From Lentzea sp. (GTDB lineage: Bacteria; Actinomycetota; Actinomycetes; Mycobacteriales; Pseudonocardiaceae), in assembly GCA_030146905.1 (NCBI GenBank), contig JASLAV010000177.1, forward strand, positions 1-12,519: DNA of 12,519 bases, written 5' to 3'. Under the pieces are notes generated by a model. The model was not told the origin of the DNA, searched no databases, and saw nothing but the letters and a program-made list of their open reading frames with translations. A program made the position numbers and the translations under genes. Positions 1 through 7,221 of the stretch are shown in pieces; the stretch's first letter is position 1, and each line of letters opens with the position of its first letter.

Positions 1-461
1 CCGGCGCCGAGGTAGAACCCGAGCCGGTTGTCGTCGTGTTCGCTGCTGGTGGTGGTGTTCCAGCCGGGCATCAGGCCCAGGCTGACCCAGTGCATGCCGT
101 GTTGTGCGGCCAGCAGGGCCAGGTACTGCAGCGTGTGCAGCTTGTCACCGCTCATCGATCCGGAGTTGGTGAACCCGGACGCGAGTTTGTCCAGCCATTG
201 CCGGGTCATCCAGCGCTTCGAGGTCGCTTCGGCGAATGCGTGGAACGCCCCGGATGCCGATCCCATGTAGGTCGGTGTTCCGAAGATGATCGCGTCACCG
301 GCATCCAGGATCGCCCACTTCTCGTCGGTCATGTCAGCTACGTCGACCATGTCGACGCGGGCGCCGCGCACCGACTCGACACCGTCGGCGACTGCCTCGG
401 CGATCACGCGGGTGTGCCCGTAGCCGGAGTAGTAGGCGATGGCGACGTGAACGGATGGCAT
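1..461 (-). CDS. WrbA-like flavodoxin / NAD(P)H:quinone oxidoreductase (3' end outside window)
   Basis: FMN-binding flavodoxin-fold protein, probably a cytoplasmic NAD(P)H:quinone oxidoreductase of the WrbA type that reduces quinones by two electrons. The visible 153 codons start at an ATG (459-461) preceded by a good ribosome binding site, GAAAGGA. Near the N-terminus the FMN phosphate loop reads YYSGYGHT after a hydrophobic beta strand. The mid region contains FGTPTYMGSASGAFHAF, close to the WrbA flavin-binding loop, followed by a SGSMSGDKLHTL segment and QHGMHWVSLGLMPG, which follows the family's usual order. The gene lies 29 bases downstream of the aldo/keto reductase on the same strand, so the two are probably cotranscribed and share control by the divergent TetR gene. 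The C-terminus (perhaps 40-50 residues) lies beyond base 1. Family is fairly certain; substrate is not. Confidence 0.85.
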   Translation of the reverse strand, partial: MPSVHVAIAYYSGYGHTRVIAEAVADGVESVRGARVDMVDVADMTDEKWAILDAGDAIIFGTPTYMGSASGAFHAFAEATSKRWMTRQWLDKLASGFTNSGSMSGDKLHTLQYLALLAAQHGMHWVSLGLMPGWNTTTSSEHDDNRLGFYLGA

Positions 462-490
462 GTCAGATCCTTTCGTCGTGCAGGGTTGGC

Positions 491-1498
491 TCAGGACTCG
501 CGTGAGCTTGCGGTGTCGGTCATGTCCGGGTAGCGATCGCCGGCCACCTGCTCGGCGATCGGGTCCAGACGTGTGAGTTCGTCGTCGGTGAGGGTGATCT
601 CGAGCGCGGCCAGGTTCTCCGCCAGCCGGGCCGGTGTGCGGGTGCCGGGGATCGGCACCACTGTCAGGTTCTGCACGCTGGCTTGTTGATGCAGCCAGGC
701 CAGGGCAACCTGTGCCATCGACACACCGCGAGCTTCGGCGATCCCGGCGACAGGTGTGAGCAGCTCGGCGTTGCGCTGGGCGTTCTCACCGATGAAACGG
801 GGAAACACCGAGCGGACGTCGTTGCCCCGCGGCTGGGCAGGCATGGCGCCGGTCAGGAAGCCCCGGCCGAGAGGCGAGTAGGGCACCACACCGACGCCGA
901 GTTCGGCGGCGGCCGGTACCAGGGTGCGTTCGATGTCACGGGTGAACAGCGACCACTCCGACTGCACGGCGGCGATCGGGTGGATGGCGTTGGCTTCGCG
1001 CAGCTCATCGCCCGTGACTTCGCTCAGACCCAGGTAGCGCACCTTGCCCTGCGTCACCAGCTCGGCCATCGTTCCGACCGAATCGGCCAGCGGCACCTCC
1101 GGGTCGCGGCGGTGCATGTAATAGAGGTCGATCACGTCGAGCCCGAGCCGGGACAGACTGCCGTCGACGGCCTGTCGGATGTAGGCCGGGTGGTTGCTCA
1201 CGCACATCGAACCGTCGTCGCCGCGGACGCTGCCGAACTTCGTGGCGATGGCGATCTGCTCGCGGTGAGCTCGCACGAACGGGGCGAGGAAGCGTTCATT
1301 CTCGCCGCGGCCGTACATGTCGGCCGTGTCGAACATCGTCACGCCCCGCTCAAGAGCCGCATCCAATGTCGCGCGAGCGGCCGACTCGTCGGTGTCGCCG
1401 TAGAACTCGCTCATCCCCATGCAGCCCAGGCCCTGCGCCCCCACCGTCAGACCTCGGCCACCGAGCCGGACCTGCTCCCTGCGTTTGCCGTCAGCCAC
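491..1498 (-). CDS. Aldo/keto reductase
   Basis: NADPH-dependent aldo/keto reductase, 335 residues, the normal length for the AKR13-like bacterial group. The protein should be a cytoplasmic TIM barrel that reduces aldehydes or ketones. The full catalytic tetrad is visible: Asp57 and Tyr62 in MFDTADMYGRGENE, Lys87 in IATKFG and His129 in DLYYMHRRDP. The C-terminal cofactor region VVPIPGTRTPARLAENLAA binds the NADPH phosphate in relatives. The start is a GTG at 1496-1498 with a strong ribosome binding site (GAGGAG) about six bases upstream. It is the first gene of a leftward operon with the flavodoxin-like gene, divergent from the TetR regulator; this is a common arrangement for electrophile or quinone detoxification. 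The physiological substrate cannot be read from sequence. Confidence 0.93.
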   Translation of the reverse strand: MADGKRREQVRLGGRGLTVGAQGLGCMGMSEFYGDTDESAARATLDAALERGVTMFDTADMYGRGENERFLAPFVRAHREQIAIATKFGSVRGDDGSMCVSNHPAYIRQAVDGSLSRLGLDVIDLYYMHRRDPEVPLADSVGTMAELVTQGKVRYLGLSEVTGDELREANAIHPIAAVQSEWSLFTRDIERTLVPAAAELGVGVVPYSPLGRGFLTGAMPAQPRGNDVRSVFPRFIGENAQRNAELLTPVAGIAEARGVSMAQVALAWLHQQASVQNLTVVPIPGTRTPARLAENLAALEITLTDDELTRLDPIAEQVAGDRYPDMTDTASSRES

Positions 1499-1520
1499 TT
1501 CTGCTCCTCGCTTGTTGACA

Positions 1521-1550
1521 TTGATAACGGTAAACGCGTGACGATGTCAG
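1521..1550 (-). promoter_or_regulatory. Candidate promoter of the aldo/keto reductase operon
   Basis: Reading leftward, CTGACA (1545-1550) and TATCAA (1521-1526) are separated by 18 bases and resemble -35 and -10 elements. They would start transcription near 1514, about 16 bases before the GTG, with the GAGGAG ribosome site in the leader. The -10 overlaps a GATAAC motif (1523-1528) and lies in an imperfect inverted repeat (1514-1528). This is a motif match only; TTGACA at 1548-1553 on the same strand is an alternative -35. Confidence 0.35.
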
Positions 1551-1560
1551 TGTCAACGTC

Positions 1561-1574
1561 AACAGACATCTGTT
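1561..1574. promoter_or_regulatory. Palindromic operator candidate for the divergent TetR regulator
   Basis: The bases AACAGA-CA-TCTGTT form a perfect 6+2+6 inverted repeat in the 87-base gap between the divergent aldo/keto reductase and TetR genes. It ends inside the TGTTAT sequence (1571-1576), which sits at the right distance to be the -10 box for a leaderless tetR transcript. Half-sites GATAAC (1523-1528) and GTTATC (1572-1577) and a tandem GTCAAC repeat (1552-1563) are nearby. TetR proteins typically bind such sites and repress both divergent promoters, so autoregulation is the natural inference. Confidence 0.5.
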
Positions 1575-1585
1575 ATCGTTGGCAC

Positions 1586-2374
1586 ATGAAACCCGACGAT
1601 CGACGCGGCGGCGGGTCCGACGAGCAACGCGAGCGCATCCTGAGCTCGGCGGTGAAACTGCTCGCCGATGCCGGGCCGTCCGCGCTGTCCACCCGAGCCG
1701 TCGCGACAGCGGCCGGTGTTCAGACGCCGACGCTGTACCGGCTCTTCGCGGACAAGGACGGTCTGCTCGACGCCGTGGCCAGCTTCGGCTTTGAGAGCTA
1801 CCTCGCCGAGAAGCGCGCGTTCGAGCCCAGCGAGGACCCGGTCGACGACCTGCGCCGGGGCTGGGAGGTGCACGTCGAGTTCGGGTTGGCCAACCCCGCC
1901 ATCTACACGCTGATGTACGGAAACACGCGGCCGGGCGGCCGCCCCGCGGCAGCAGCGGAGAACCGGGCCATCCTGCGCGGCATGCTCGAACGCGCCAAAG
2001 TGCAGGGCCTGCTCCGGGTGCCTGTCGAGACGGCCGTGGTGGCCATCGAGGCGTCCACGACAGGCGCGGTTCTGCTCCTGCTGGCCCAGCCGGAACAGGC
2101 GCGGCAGGCCCAGTTGATCCGACCACTGCGCGACATCGTGCTCGACGCGCTTATGGTGCAGGCGAAACCGCGCGCCGGTGACCGCTCCCACATCGCCGAC
2201 CGTGCACAGTCACTGCTCGCAATCGTCACCCCCGACGGCAACGCCGACCCCGTGACCGACGCGGGCTTCAGCGTCTTCGAAGCCGGCCTGCTGCGCGAAT
2301 GGCTCGCACGGCTCAACGAGGCCCACGAATCCGCCGGTAGCAACAACCCGGCATCTCGACAACCGCTCGCGTGA
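1586..2374 (+). CDS. TetR/AcrR family transcriptional regulator
   Basis: DNA-binding repressor of the TetR family, 262 residues. The N-terminal helix-turn-helix is clear: residues 12-30 form helix 1, and STRAVATAAGVQTPTLYRLF (about 35-54) is the recognition unit, followed by the usual DKDGLLDAVA. The rest is an all-helical ligand and dimer domain with an extra C-terminal tail of about 50 residues, making it longer than the usual 190-220. I chose the ATG at 1586 because the helix-turn-helix begins shortly after it; the open frame continues upstream but only as antisense to the aldo/keto reductase. There is no purine-rich ribosome site, while TGTTAT lies ten bases upstream of the ATG, so the mRNA is probably leaderless. 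It is divergent from, and likely represses, the aldo/keto reductase-flavodoxin operon. The inducer is unknown. Confidence 0.9.
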   Translation: MKPDDRRGGGSDEQRERILSSAVKLLADAGPSALSTRAVATAAGVQTPTLYRLFADKDGLLDAVASFGFESYLAEKRAFEPSEDPVDDLRRGWEVHVEFGLANPAIYTLMYGNTRPGGRPAAAAENRAILRGMLERAKVQGLLRVPVETAVVAIEASTTGAVLLLLAQPEQARQAQLIRPLRDIVLDALMVQAKPRAGDRSHIADRAQSLLAIVTPDGNADPVTDAGFSVFEAGLLREWLARLNEAHESAGSNNPASRQPLA

Positions 2375-2945
2375 CGCGGTCGCACGGCCAGCACCGGGTG
2401 ATCATGCGTCCGCTGCCGTGGCGGCCCGCTGGTCGTTGCCGTCGGACCGTGTCATTGCCCTACCGATACGGGCCTGTACTCCACCGGGCGGCGTCGTTTC
2501 AGCGTCGAGCGGTCACCACTGATCTGGCCGAGACCGTCGGCCACGGTCGTACCGCTGCGCTGACCTCCGACGGGCCGGGCTCAGGATTCCAGGCGTTCCG
2601 CGTGTCGGCGAGCAGGGCGAAGAGCCAGCGCCAGGTGTCCCGGTCGGTGGTGGAAGCGGCTTGGGGGAGAAGAAGTACAGGCGATTCTCGACGAGTTCAT
2701 CGTCGCGTCTTCCTCAGCGTTGCGGGGACCAGGGAGATTCGTTCAGACGAGCCGTAGCCGGTTCGGCTGCTGGTGAGCGCTTCGAAATCGCACGGCTGTA
2801 CCAGCTTGGTGCAGGACTTGATGAAGGTGATCTGGCCGGAGTACGGCACGGACTGGCGGTCCCCTTCGGTGCCGATCTCCAAGGAGTCATGTGCCACACA
2901 TGGTGCAGCGAGCGGACGTTGTCGAGTTGTCTGTCCGGTGTGGAG
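2375..2945. other. Gene-poor stretch between convergent genes
   Basis: This stretch of about 570 bases separates the rightward TetR gene from the leftward response regulator, whose 3' ends face each other. No intact gene is convincing. A 7-base stem with a 5-base loop (2525-2543, TGGCCGA/TCGGCCA) is the only clear hairpin and lacks a T tract. The right half (2580-2897) looks like a decayed leftward gene and is listed separately; 2375-2579 shows nothing I can name. Confidence 0.5.
2580..2897 (-). pseudogene. Decayed leftward gene of unknown function (three frame segments)
   Basis: Three leftward segments in shifting frames read like ordinary protein with strong G/C at third positions, unlike the other frames here. 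Segment 1 (2697-2897, GTG start) contains GDRQSVPYSGQITFIKSC and KLVQPCDFEALTSS, then hits TGA. Segment 2 (about 2660-2704) reads DDELVENRLYFFSPK. Segment 3 (about 2580-2663) reads TTDRDTWRWLFALLADTRN and then degenerates. They lie end to end, as expected for one coding sequence broken by frameshifts. I do not recognise the family, and chance reading frames in high-GC DNA could mimic this, so confidence is modest. Confidence 0.33.
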
Positions 2946-3608
2946 TTATTTCGGGCCTTTGTCGGCGAACCCGGTGAGGTGGGCGTAGGCGACGGCGTGC
3001 GTGCGGTCGCGCAGGCCGAGCTTGCGCAGGATGCTGGACACGTGGGACTTCACCGTCTCCTCGCCGACGTGCAGGAGTCCGGCGATCTCGGAGTTGGTGT
3101 GGGCGCGGGACAGCAGCTGCAGCACCTCGCGCTCGCGCACGGTCAGTCGATCGATGTGCCCTGGGGCGGCCGGTGCGCTGAGAGTGTCGGCGAAGCGGGC
3201 GAGGTGCCGCCGGACGATCGACGGATCGATGAGCACGTCGTCGCGGGCCGCGATCCGCACCGCGGCGATCATCTCCTCCGGCGGCATGGACTTGAGCAGG
3301 AAGCCGCGGGCTCCGGCGCTCATCGCCCTGTGCACGTACTCGTCGGTGTCGTGCGTGGTCAGGACGATGATCTTGGTGTGGTTGCCGGGGGAGGACAGGA
3401 TCGCCGACGCGGCACCGAGGCCGTCGCGCCGCGGCATGCGGATGTCGAGCACGGCCACGTCCGGGCGCAGCCGCAGCACGGCGTCCACGGCCTGATCGCC
3501 GTCAGCGACCTCGGCCACGACCTCGATGTCGTCCTCGGTGTCGAGAATGGCGCGCAGACCGGAGCGGAACACCGCGTGGTCGTCCGCGATCAGGACGGTG
3601 ATGGTCAT
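2946..3608 (-). CDS. NarL/FixJ family response regulator
   Basis: Two-component response regulator, 220 residues, the standard length for the NarL class; it binds DNA once phosphorylated. The receiver domain (1-120) has the acidic pair Asp9-Asp10, phospho-acceptor Asp55 in VLDIRMP, the Thr84/Thr85 switch in VLTTHDTDE and Lys106 in FLLKS. The LuxR-type helix-turn-helix (about 153-215) contains LTVREREVLQLLSR and EETVKSHVSSILRKLGL, ending in a short polar tail. I start at the ATG 3606-3608 (MTITVLIADD), not an upstream GTG, because this is where receiver homology begins and it overlaps the kinase stop as ATGA, indicating translational coupling. It is the second gene of a leftward operon with the kinase. 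Its targets are probably its own promoter region and the divergent hydrolase gene, an inference from position. Confidence 0.93.
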   Translation of the reverse strand: MTITVLIADDHAVFRSGLRAILDTEDDIEVVAEVADGDQAVDAVLRLRPDVAVLDIRMPRRDGLGAASAILSSPGNHTKIIVLTTHDTDEYVHRAMSAGARGFLLKSMPPEEMIAAVRIAARDDVLIDPSIVRRHLARFADTLSAPAAPGHIDRLTVREREVLQLLSRAHTNSEIAGLLHVGEETVKSHVSSILRKLGLRDRTHAVAYAHLTGFADKGPK

Positions 3609-4777
3609 CGCGGCCCTCCGAAGTGGAACGAGACGGCAGTGCGCCAATTCTGGCCGTCCGGTCTCGGCCCTTTGCTAAGTACCCCGCCGAACTCCTCCGC
3701 ACGGGCGCGGATACCGGTCAGCCCACGTCCCTCGCCGCGCGTCTCGCCACGGGGTGAGAAGGGGTTGACGGTCTCGATGTCGAGCCCGTCGCCGGTGTGG
3801 CGGACCGCGACCTCGATGGGGCCGCCGTCGCCGTGGCGCAGCGCGTTGGTCAGCATCTCCTGGACGATGCGGAAGATCGCGGCGTCGAGTCGCGCCGGCA
3901 GGTCGTGCGGTGTTCCCGAGATGTTCAACCGCACCTCGAGTCCGGTCTCCCGCAGGCGTTCCAGCATCGTCGGGACATCGGCCAGGCCGGGGTCGCGGTC
4001 CGCTTTCGGGCGCTGCCCCAGCAGCAGGTCGAGCATCTGCCTCAGGTCGTGCAGAGCGGTGCGGCTGGAATCCTCCACCGAACGCACAGAGCTCAGAGCG
4101 GACTCGTCGCCGCCAGTCCGGGTGAGCCGCAACCGTGCCGCGCCCGCGTGCACGCTGATGGCGCTGACGTGGTGGGTGATGACGTCGTGCAGGTCGCGGG
4201 CGATCGCGGCGCGGTCCTCGGCGATGGCCGCGTCGATCTCCTGCTGGGCCTCGCGCTCCTCCTGCTCGGCCTGCCGCCTCAGCGCGTCCAGATAGGAACG
4301 GCGGGAGGTGGTGTAGCGGCCGACGAGCCACGAGACCAGCCCGATCTTCACCGCGGCCACCAGGACGTGCCAGTCGAGGGTGTACCCGAGGGCGAGGTGG
4401 GCGAGCACCAGGCCTCCGATCACCGCGAGCAGCGCGGCGCCGGCCGGTACTCCGCGGAGCCAGGCGCCCGCCCGGTACGACGCGACGAGAACACCCGCCT
4501 CGTTGAGCCGGAGATCCCGCGGTCCTCCCAGCAGCAGTGCCGCAAGCACGTTCACCGCGACGGCGGCGACGGCGACCGCCCCCGACCACTTCGTCCGGGT
4601 CGCGAGCGCGGCGTCGGCCGCCACGATCGCGAGCAGCGCGGTGATCCAGGCCGCGCTGACGGGGATGTCCTGCACGGCGAACGACAGCACGTCCGCGGTC
4701 GCGCTCACGCCCGCGATCAAGAGGGACTGTCGTTTGAGCCTGGCCTGGGCGCGGTACAGCGAAGGGCTGTTGATCAC
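3605..4777 (-). CDS. NarL/DesK-type sensor histidine kinase
   Basis: Membrane sensor kinase, 390 residues, HisKA_3 class. The N-terminal third holds about five hydrophobic segments (roughly 18-36, 42-59, 65-84, 112-131 and 137-154) with only short loops, so the signal is probably sensed in or near the membrane. A charged, likely coiled-coil linker (158-190) leads to the phospho-acceptor His197 in AIARDLHDVITHHVSAISVH. The ATP-binding domain has the N box at VQEMLTNALRHGDGG (Asn311) and the glycine box GEGRGLTGIRAR (348-359); the first D-x-G box is replaced by NPFSP, a variant seen in this subfamily. The start is a GTG at 4775-4777 with no obvious ribosome site; a small inverted repeat, CTTGC/GCAAG (4778-4794), lies directly before it. 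It overlaps the response regulator by four bases and is its cognate partner. Confidence 0.93.
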   Translation of the reverse strand: MINSPSLYRAQARLKRQSLLIAGVSATADVLSFAVQDIPVSAAWITALLAIVAADAALATRTKWSGAVAVAAVAVNVLAALLLGGPRDLRLNEAGVLVASYRAGAWLRGVPAGAALLAVIGGLVLAHLALGYTLDWHVLVAAVKIGLVSWLVGRYTTSRRSYLDALRRQAEQEEREAQQEIDAAIAEDRAAIARDLHDVITHHVSAISVHAGAARLRLTRTGGDESALSSVRSVEDSSRTALHDLRQMLDLLLGQRPKADRDPGLADVPTMLERLRETGLEVRLNISGTPHDLPARLDAAIFRIVQEMLTNALRHGDGGPIEVAVRHTGDGLDIETVNPFSPRGETRGEGRGLTGIRARAEEFGGVLSKGPRPDGQNWRTAVSFHFGGPR

Positions 4778-4884
4778 CTTGCGACAATGGCAAGCAACTC
4801 GGTCCGCGGCATCCCTCGTGCGGGGGAGATGTGGCTCCTCGGCAAGGGGAAGATCGGGAGCGCGCGGATCCCTACGTTTGCCGC
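4778..4884. promoter_or_regulatory. Divergent promoter region: sensor kinase and membrane hydrolase
   Basis: These 107 bases carry both promoters for the leftward kinase/regulator operon and the rightward hydrolase. On the right side TACGTT (4873-4878) lies seven bases before the hydrolase ATG, fitting a -10 box for a leaderless transcript; no good -35 is visible. On the left side an inverted repeat CTTGC-7-GCAAG (4778-4794) touches the kinase GTG and could be a regulator site. These are motif-level guesses. Confidence 0.4.
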
Positions 4885-6873
4885 ATGCCTTCGTTCAAGC
4901 CTTCCCGCCGGGCGGTCGCCGTCGTGGCCGCCGGGTCCGTCCTCCTCGGCCTGGCGTATCTCAGCGTGCGGCCGGAGCAGACCCTCACCGTGCCCGGCGG
5001 GGCGGCTCCCGGCTCGCTGACCACGCAGCCCTGCGACTTCGACACCGAGGTGGGCGCCGTCGCCGCGGACTGCGGCACGCTCGTGGTCCCGGAGAACCGG
5101 CGTGACCCCGCGTCCGATCTGATCGCGTTGCCGGTGACGAGGATCCGGGCCACCACGCCGAACCCGGGCGAGCCGGTCTTCCGGCTGGGCGGCGGGCCCG
5201 GTGCCACGAACATGGCCTTCCGCGAGGCGAGCAGGCTCATCGGCAGCGGCGACGTGGTGCTCGTGGGGTACCGGGGCGTCGACGGCTCGCGTCGCCTGGA
5301 CTGCCCCGAGGTCGCCGCGGCCATGCGCGCTGCGGACGAACTCGCCAGTGCCAAGGGCCTGCCCGCCACCACCAAGGCGTTCGAGCTGTGTGCCAAGCGA
5401 CTGACCGAGGACGGCGTCGACCTCACGGGGTACTCCATCATGCAGCGGATCGAGGACATGGAGGCCGCTCGTGCCGCGCTGGGCTACGGCCGGATCAACC
5501 TGCTCAGCTCCAGCGCCGGAACCCGCGCCGCGATGGTCTACTCCTGGCGTCATCCCGAAGCGCTGCACCGGTCGGTGATGGTGTCGGTCAACCCGCCCGG
5601 CCACCTGTTCTGGGACCCGCGCATCACCGACTCCCAGTTCGCCCAGTACTCGGAACTGTGCCGAGCCGATACCACGTGCGCCGCCCGCACCCCCGACCTC
5701 GCCGCGTCGATCCGCAGCACCGCCACCGACATCCCGCGGAGCTGGGGGCCGCTGTCCATCAAGGACGGCAACGTCCGTGTCCTGAGCCAGTACGCCATGC
5801 ACCACAACGGAACCGGCTCCGCGCCCAACAACGCGCCGACCGTCATCGACGCCTATCTCAGCGGGGACGCCGGTGCCCTGTGGGCGATGTCCGTTCTGGG
5901 AGACATCGCGCTGCCCGACTCGATCGTGTGGGGGGAGTTCGCCTCGTTCGCCATGATCGACGCCCCGGCGGCGCAGCGGTACTACGACTCAGGCGGCGAT
6001 CCCGGCTCGATCCTGGGCAACGCCTCCACCGACTTCCTCTGGGCAGGGCCCTCAGGCCTCGCCACCGTCTGGCCCGACAGCCCGGACAACGCCGAGTACC
6101 GCTCGGTCCGGTCCAGCGACGTCGAGACACTGCTCGTCAGCGGTGAGGTCGACTTCTCGACTCCGGCCCAGCTCGCCGCCGACGAACTGCTCCCATCGCT
6201 CTCCCGTGGGAAGCAGGTGGTCCTCTCCGGCCTTGGTCACACCGCCGACTTCTGGGAACACCGTCCCGAAGCGGGCAAGCACCTGCTCACCACCTTCTAC
6301 GGCACCGGTCAGGTCGACAGCGCCGGGTTCGACAACCGTCCAGTGGCCTTCGGCGACGTGCCGTTGAGCATGTCCACCATCGCCAAGCTCCTGATCGGCG
6401 TCACCGTCGCCGGCGCACTGCTCGGCCTGGCCGTGCTCGCACTGCTCGCCCGCAGCGCCCGCCGGCGCGGCGGGTTCAGCTCACGGGCGAGCGCCTGGAT
6501 CCGGGTGCTGACCGCGCTCCCGCTCGGCCTGGGAGGCTGGCTGCTGGGCGTCCTGGTGATCTGGACGATCAACCCGGACGACTTCGTGGCCAGCGCCACC
6601 GTGATCGTGCCCGGCACCGGCGCGCTCATCGGTCTCGGCGCCTACCTGGCGTGGGCTCGTCCCGAGTGGACACCGCAGGTCCGGCGCGTGGGGATGATCG
6701 CCGCGATCGGCGCGGCTGTCCTGGGTGCCGCGCTCGGCACCGCCGCGCTGCCCGGCCTGATAGCCCCGCTCACCGCCGTCCTCGGTGCCGCCACGGCCGC
6801 GAACCTCGCCCTGATGTTCTGTGCGAAGGCACAAACCGCCTCCGGGGATTCCTCAGGTCCGCGATCAGGCTGA
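4885..6873 (+). CDS. Membrane-anchored TAP-like alpha/beta hydrolase with C-terminal multi-pass domain
   Basis: Large alpha/beta hydrolase, 662 residues, resembling actinobacterial tripeptidyl-aminopeptidase-like enzymes. A signal-anchor occupies about residues 10-27, so the catalytic domain (about 40-480) should be outside the membrane. Motifs in order are RLGGGPGATN (oxyanion region), VLVGYRGVDGSRRLDCPE, the nucleophile elbow LLSSSAGTRAA with Ser210, Asp423 in SGEVDFSTPAQL and His452 in LSGLGHTADFWEH. The elbow departs from Gly-x-Ser-x-Gly because the first glycine is Ser208. After the catalytic part come four or five hydrophobic helices (about 498-518, 541-562, 571-591 and 602-645), which ordinary family members lack. 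The start is ATG 4885, where the signal-anchor begins; the frame is open further upstream without homology. It is divergent from the kinase/regulator pair, which probably controls it. The substrate, peptide or ester, is unknown. Confidence 0.85.
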   Translation: MPSFKPSRRAVAVVAAGSVLLGLAYLSVRPEQTLTVPGGAAPGSLTTQPCDFDTEVGAVAADCGTLVVPENRRDPASDLIALPVTRIRATTPNPGEPVFRLGGGPGATNMAFREASRLIGSGDVVLVGYRGVDGSRRLDCPEVAAAMRAADELASAKGLPATTKAFELCAKRLTEDGVDLTGYSIMQRIEDMEAARAALGYGRINLLSSSAGTRAAMVYSWRHPEALHRSVMVSVNPPGHLFWDPRITDSQFAQYSELCRADTTCAARTPDLAASIRSTATDIPRSWGPLSIKDGNVRVLSQYAMHHNGTGSAPNNAPTVIDAYLSGDAGALWAMSVLGDIALPDSIVWGEFASFAMIDAPAAQRYYDSGGDPGSILGNASTDFLWAGPSGLATVWPDSPDNAEYRSVRSSDVETLLVSGEVDFSTPAQLAADELLPSLSRGKQVVLSGLGHTADFWEHRPEAGKHLLTTFYGTGQVDSAGFDNRPVAFGDVPLSMSTIAKLLIGVTVAGALLGLAVLALLARSARRRGGFSSRASAWIRVLTALPLGLGGWLLGVLVIWTINPDDFVASATVIVPGTGALIGLGAYLAWARPEWTPQVRRVGMIAAIGAAVLGAALGTAALPGLIAPLTAVLGAATAANLALMFCAKAQTASGDSSGPRSG

Positions 6874-7221
6874 ACGAGCACCCGGCAGAGGGATGCGTCA
6901 ACAAGCGTCCGCTCAACCTGTTCGAGAAGGGGCCGTGTCGCTGTGCTGCAGGATCTCAGGAGCACTGAGCGCGATGAACCAGTCTCGTACATCGTGTAGT
7001 TCATGGCGTGCAGCCCAGGGATGGCGGTTCCTCCAAACCGTCAGGGGTCCGGAGGACATTCCTGGCGCGAAGTTCGAGGATCGGACCACTCTCGGCAACA
7101 GGGCCAGCCGCAGTGTTCATAGTGGAGCTGGCACCATCACCCTGACAGTGGATCCAGCACCACCACAAGTCGGTGGTTGGCCTGATCGTCGACTGAGCGG
7201 GAAATTCCTAGGGTTCTCGTC
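6874..7221. other. Intergenic stretch without a recognisable gene
   Basis: About 350 bases lie between two rightward hydrolase genes. Third-position bias is weak in every frame and I see no convincing coding sequence, although a leftward frame (6913-7098) can be read as peptide. A small stem ACCACC/GGTGGT with a 7-base loop (7159-7177) lies 45 bases before the next gene. The length suggests that the lipoprotein gene has its own promoter, but no clear -35/-10 pair stands out. Confidence 0.4.

Noticed and set aside
683..1585. Long upstream extension of the TetR reading frame
   Set aside because: It lies wholly antisense to the aldo/keto reductase, which has an intact catalytic tetrad; the extension reads like a high-GC shadow and TetR homology begins only after 1586.
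2525..2543. Seven-pair hairpin as a tetR terminator
   Set aside because: It is 150 bases past the stop, short and without a T tract; chance is likely in such GC-rich DNA.
2371..2757. Rightward 128-codon frame overlapping the tetR stop
   Set aside because: The GTG overlap looks like coupling, but the Arg/Ser-rich product lacks any domain and overlaps the better-supported leftward decayed gene.
2661..4295. 544-codon rightward open frame
   Set aside because: It is antisense to the kinase and response regulator, with His/Gly/Asp-rich and later Arg/Ser-rich composition typical of shadows in high-GC DNA.
3797..5020. Rightward 407-codon open frame
   Set aside because: It is antisense to the first sensor kinase and resembles no protein family.
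4774..5805. Leftward 343-codon open frame
   Set aside because: It is antisense to the membrane hydrolase, whose own frame carries the signal-anchor and catalytic motifs.
6913..7098. Leftward 61-codon frame between the two rightward hydrolases
   Set aside because: Third-position bias is weak compared with neighbouring genes and I recognise no family, so coding is not supported.
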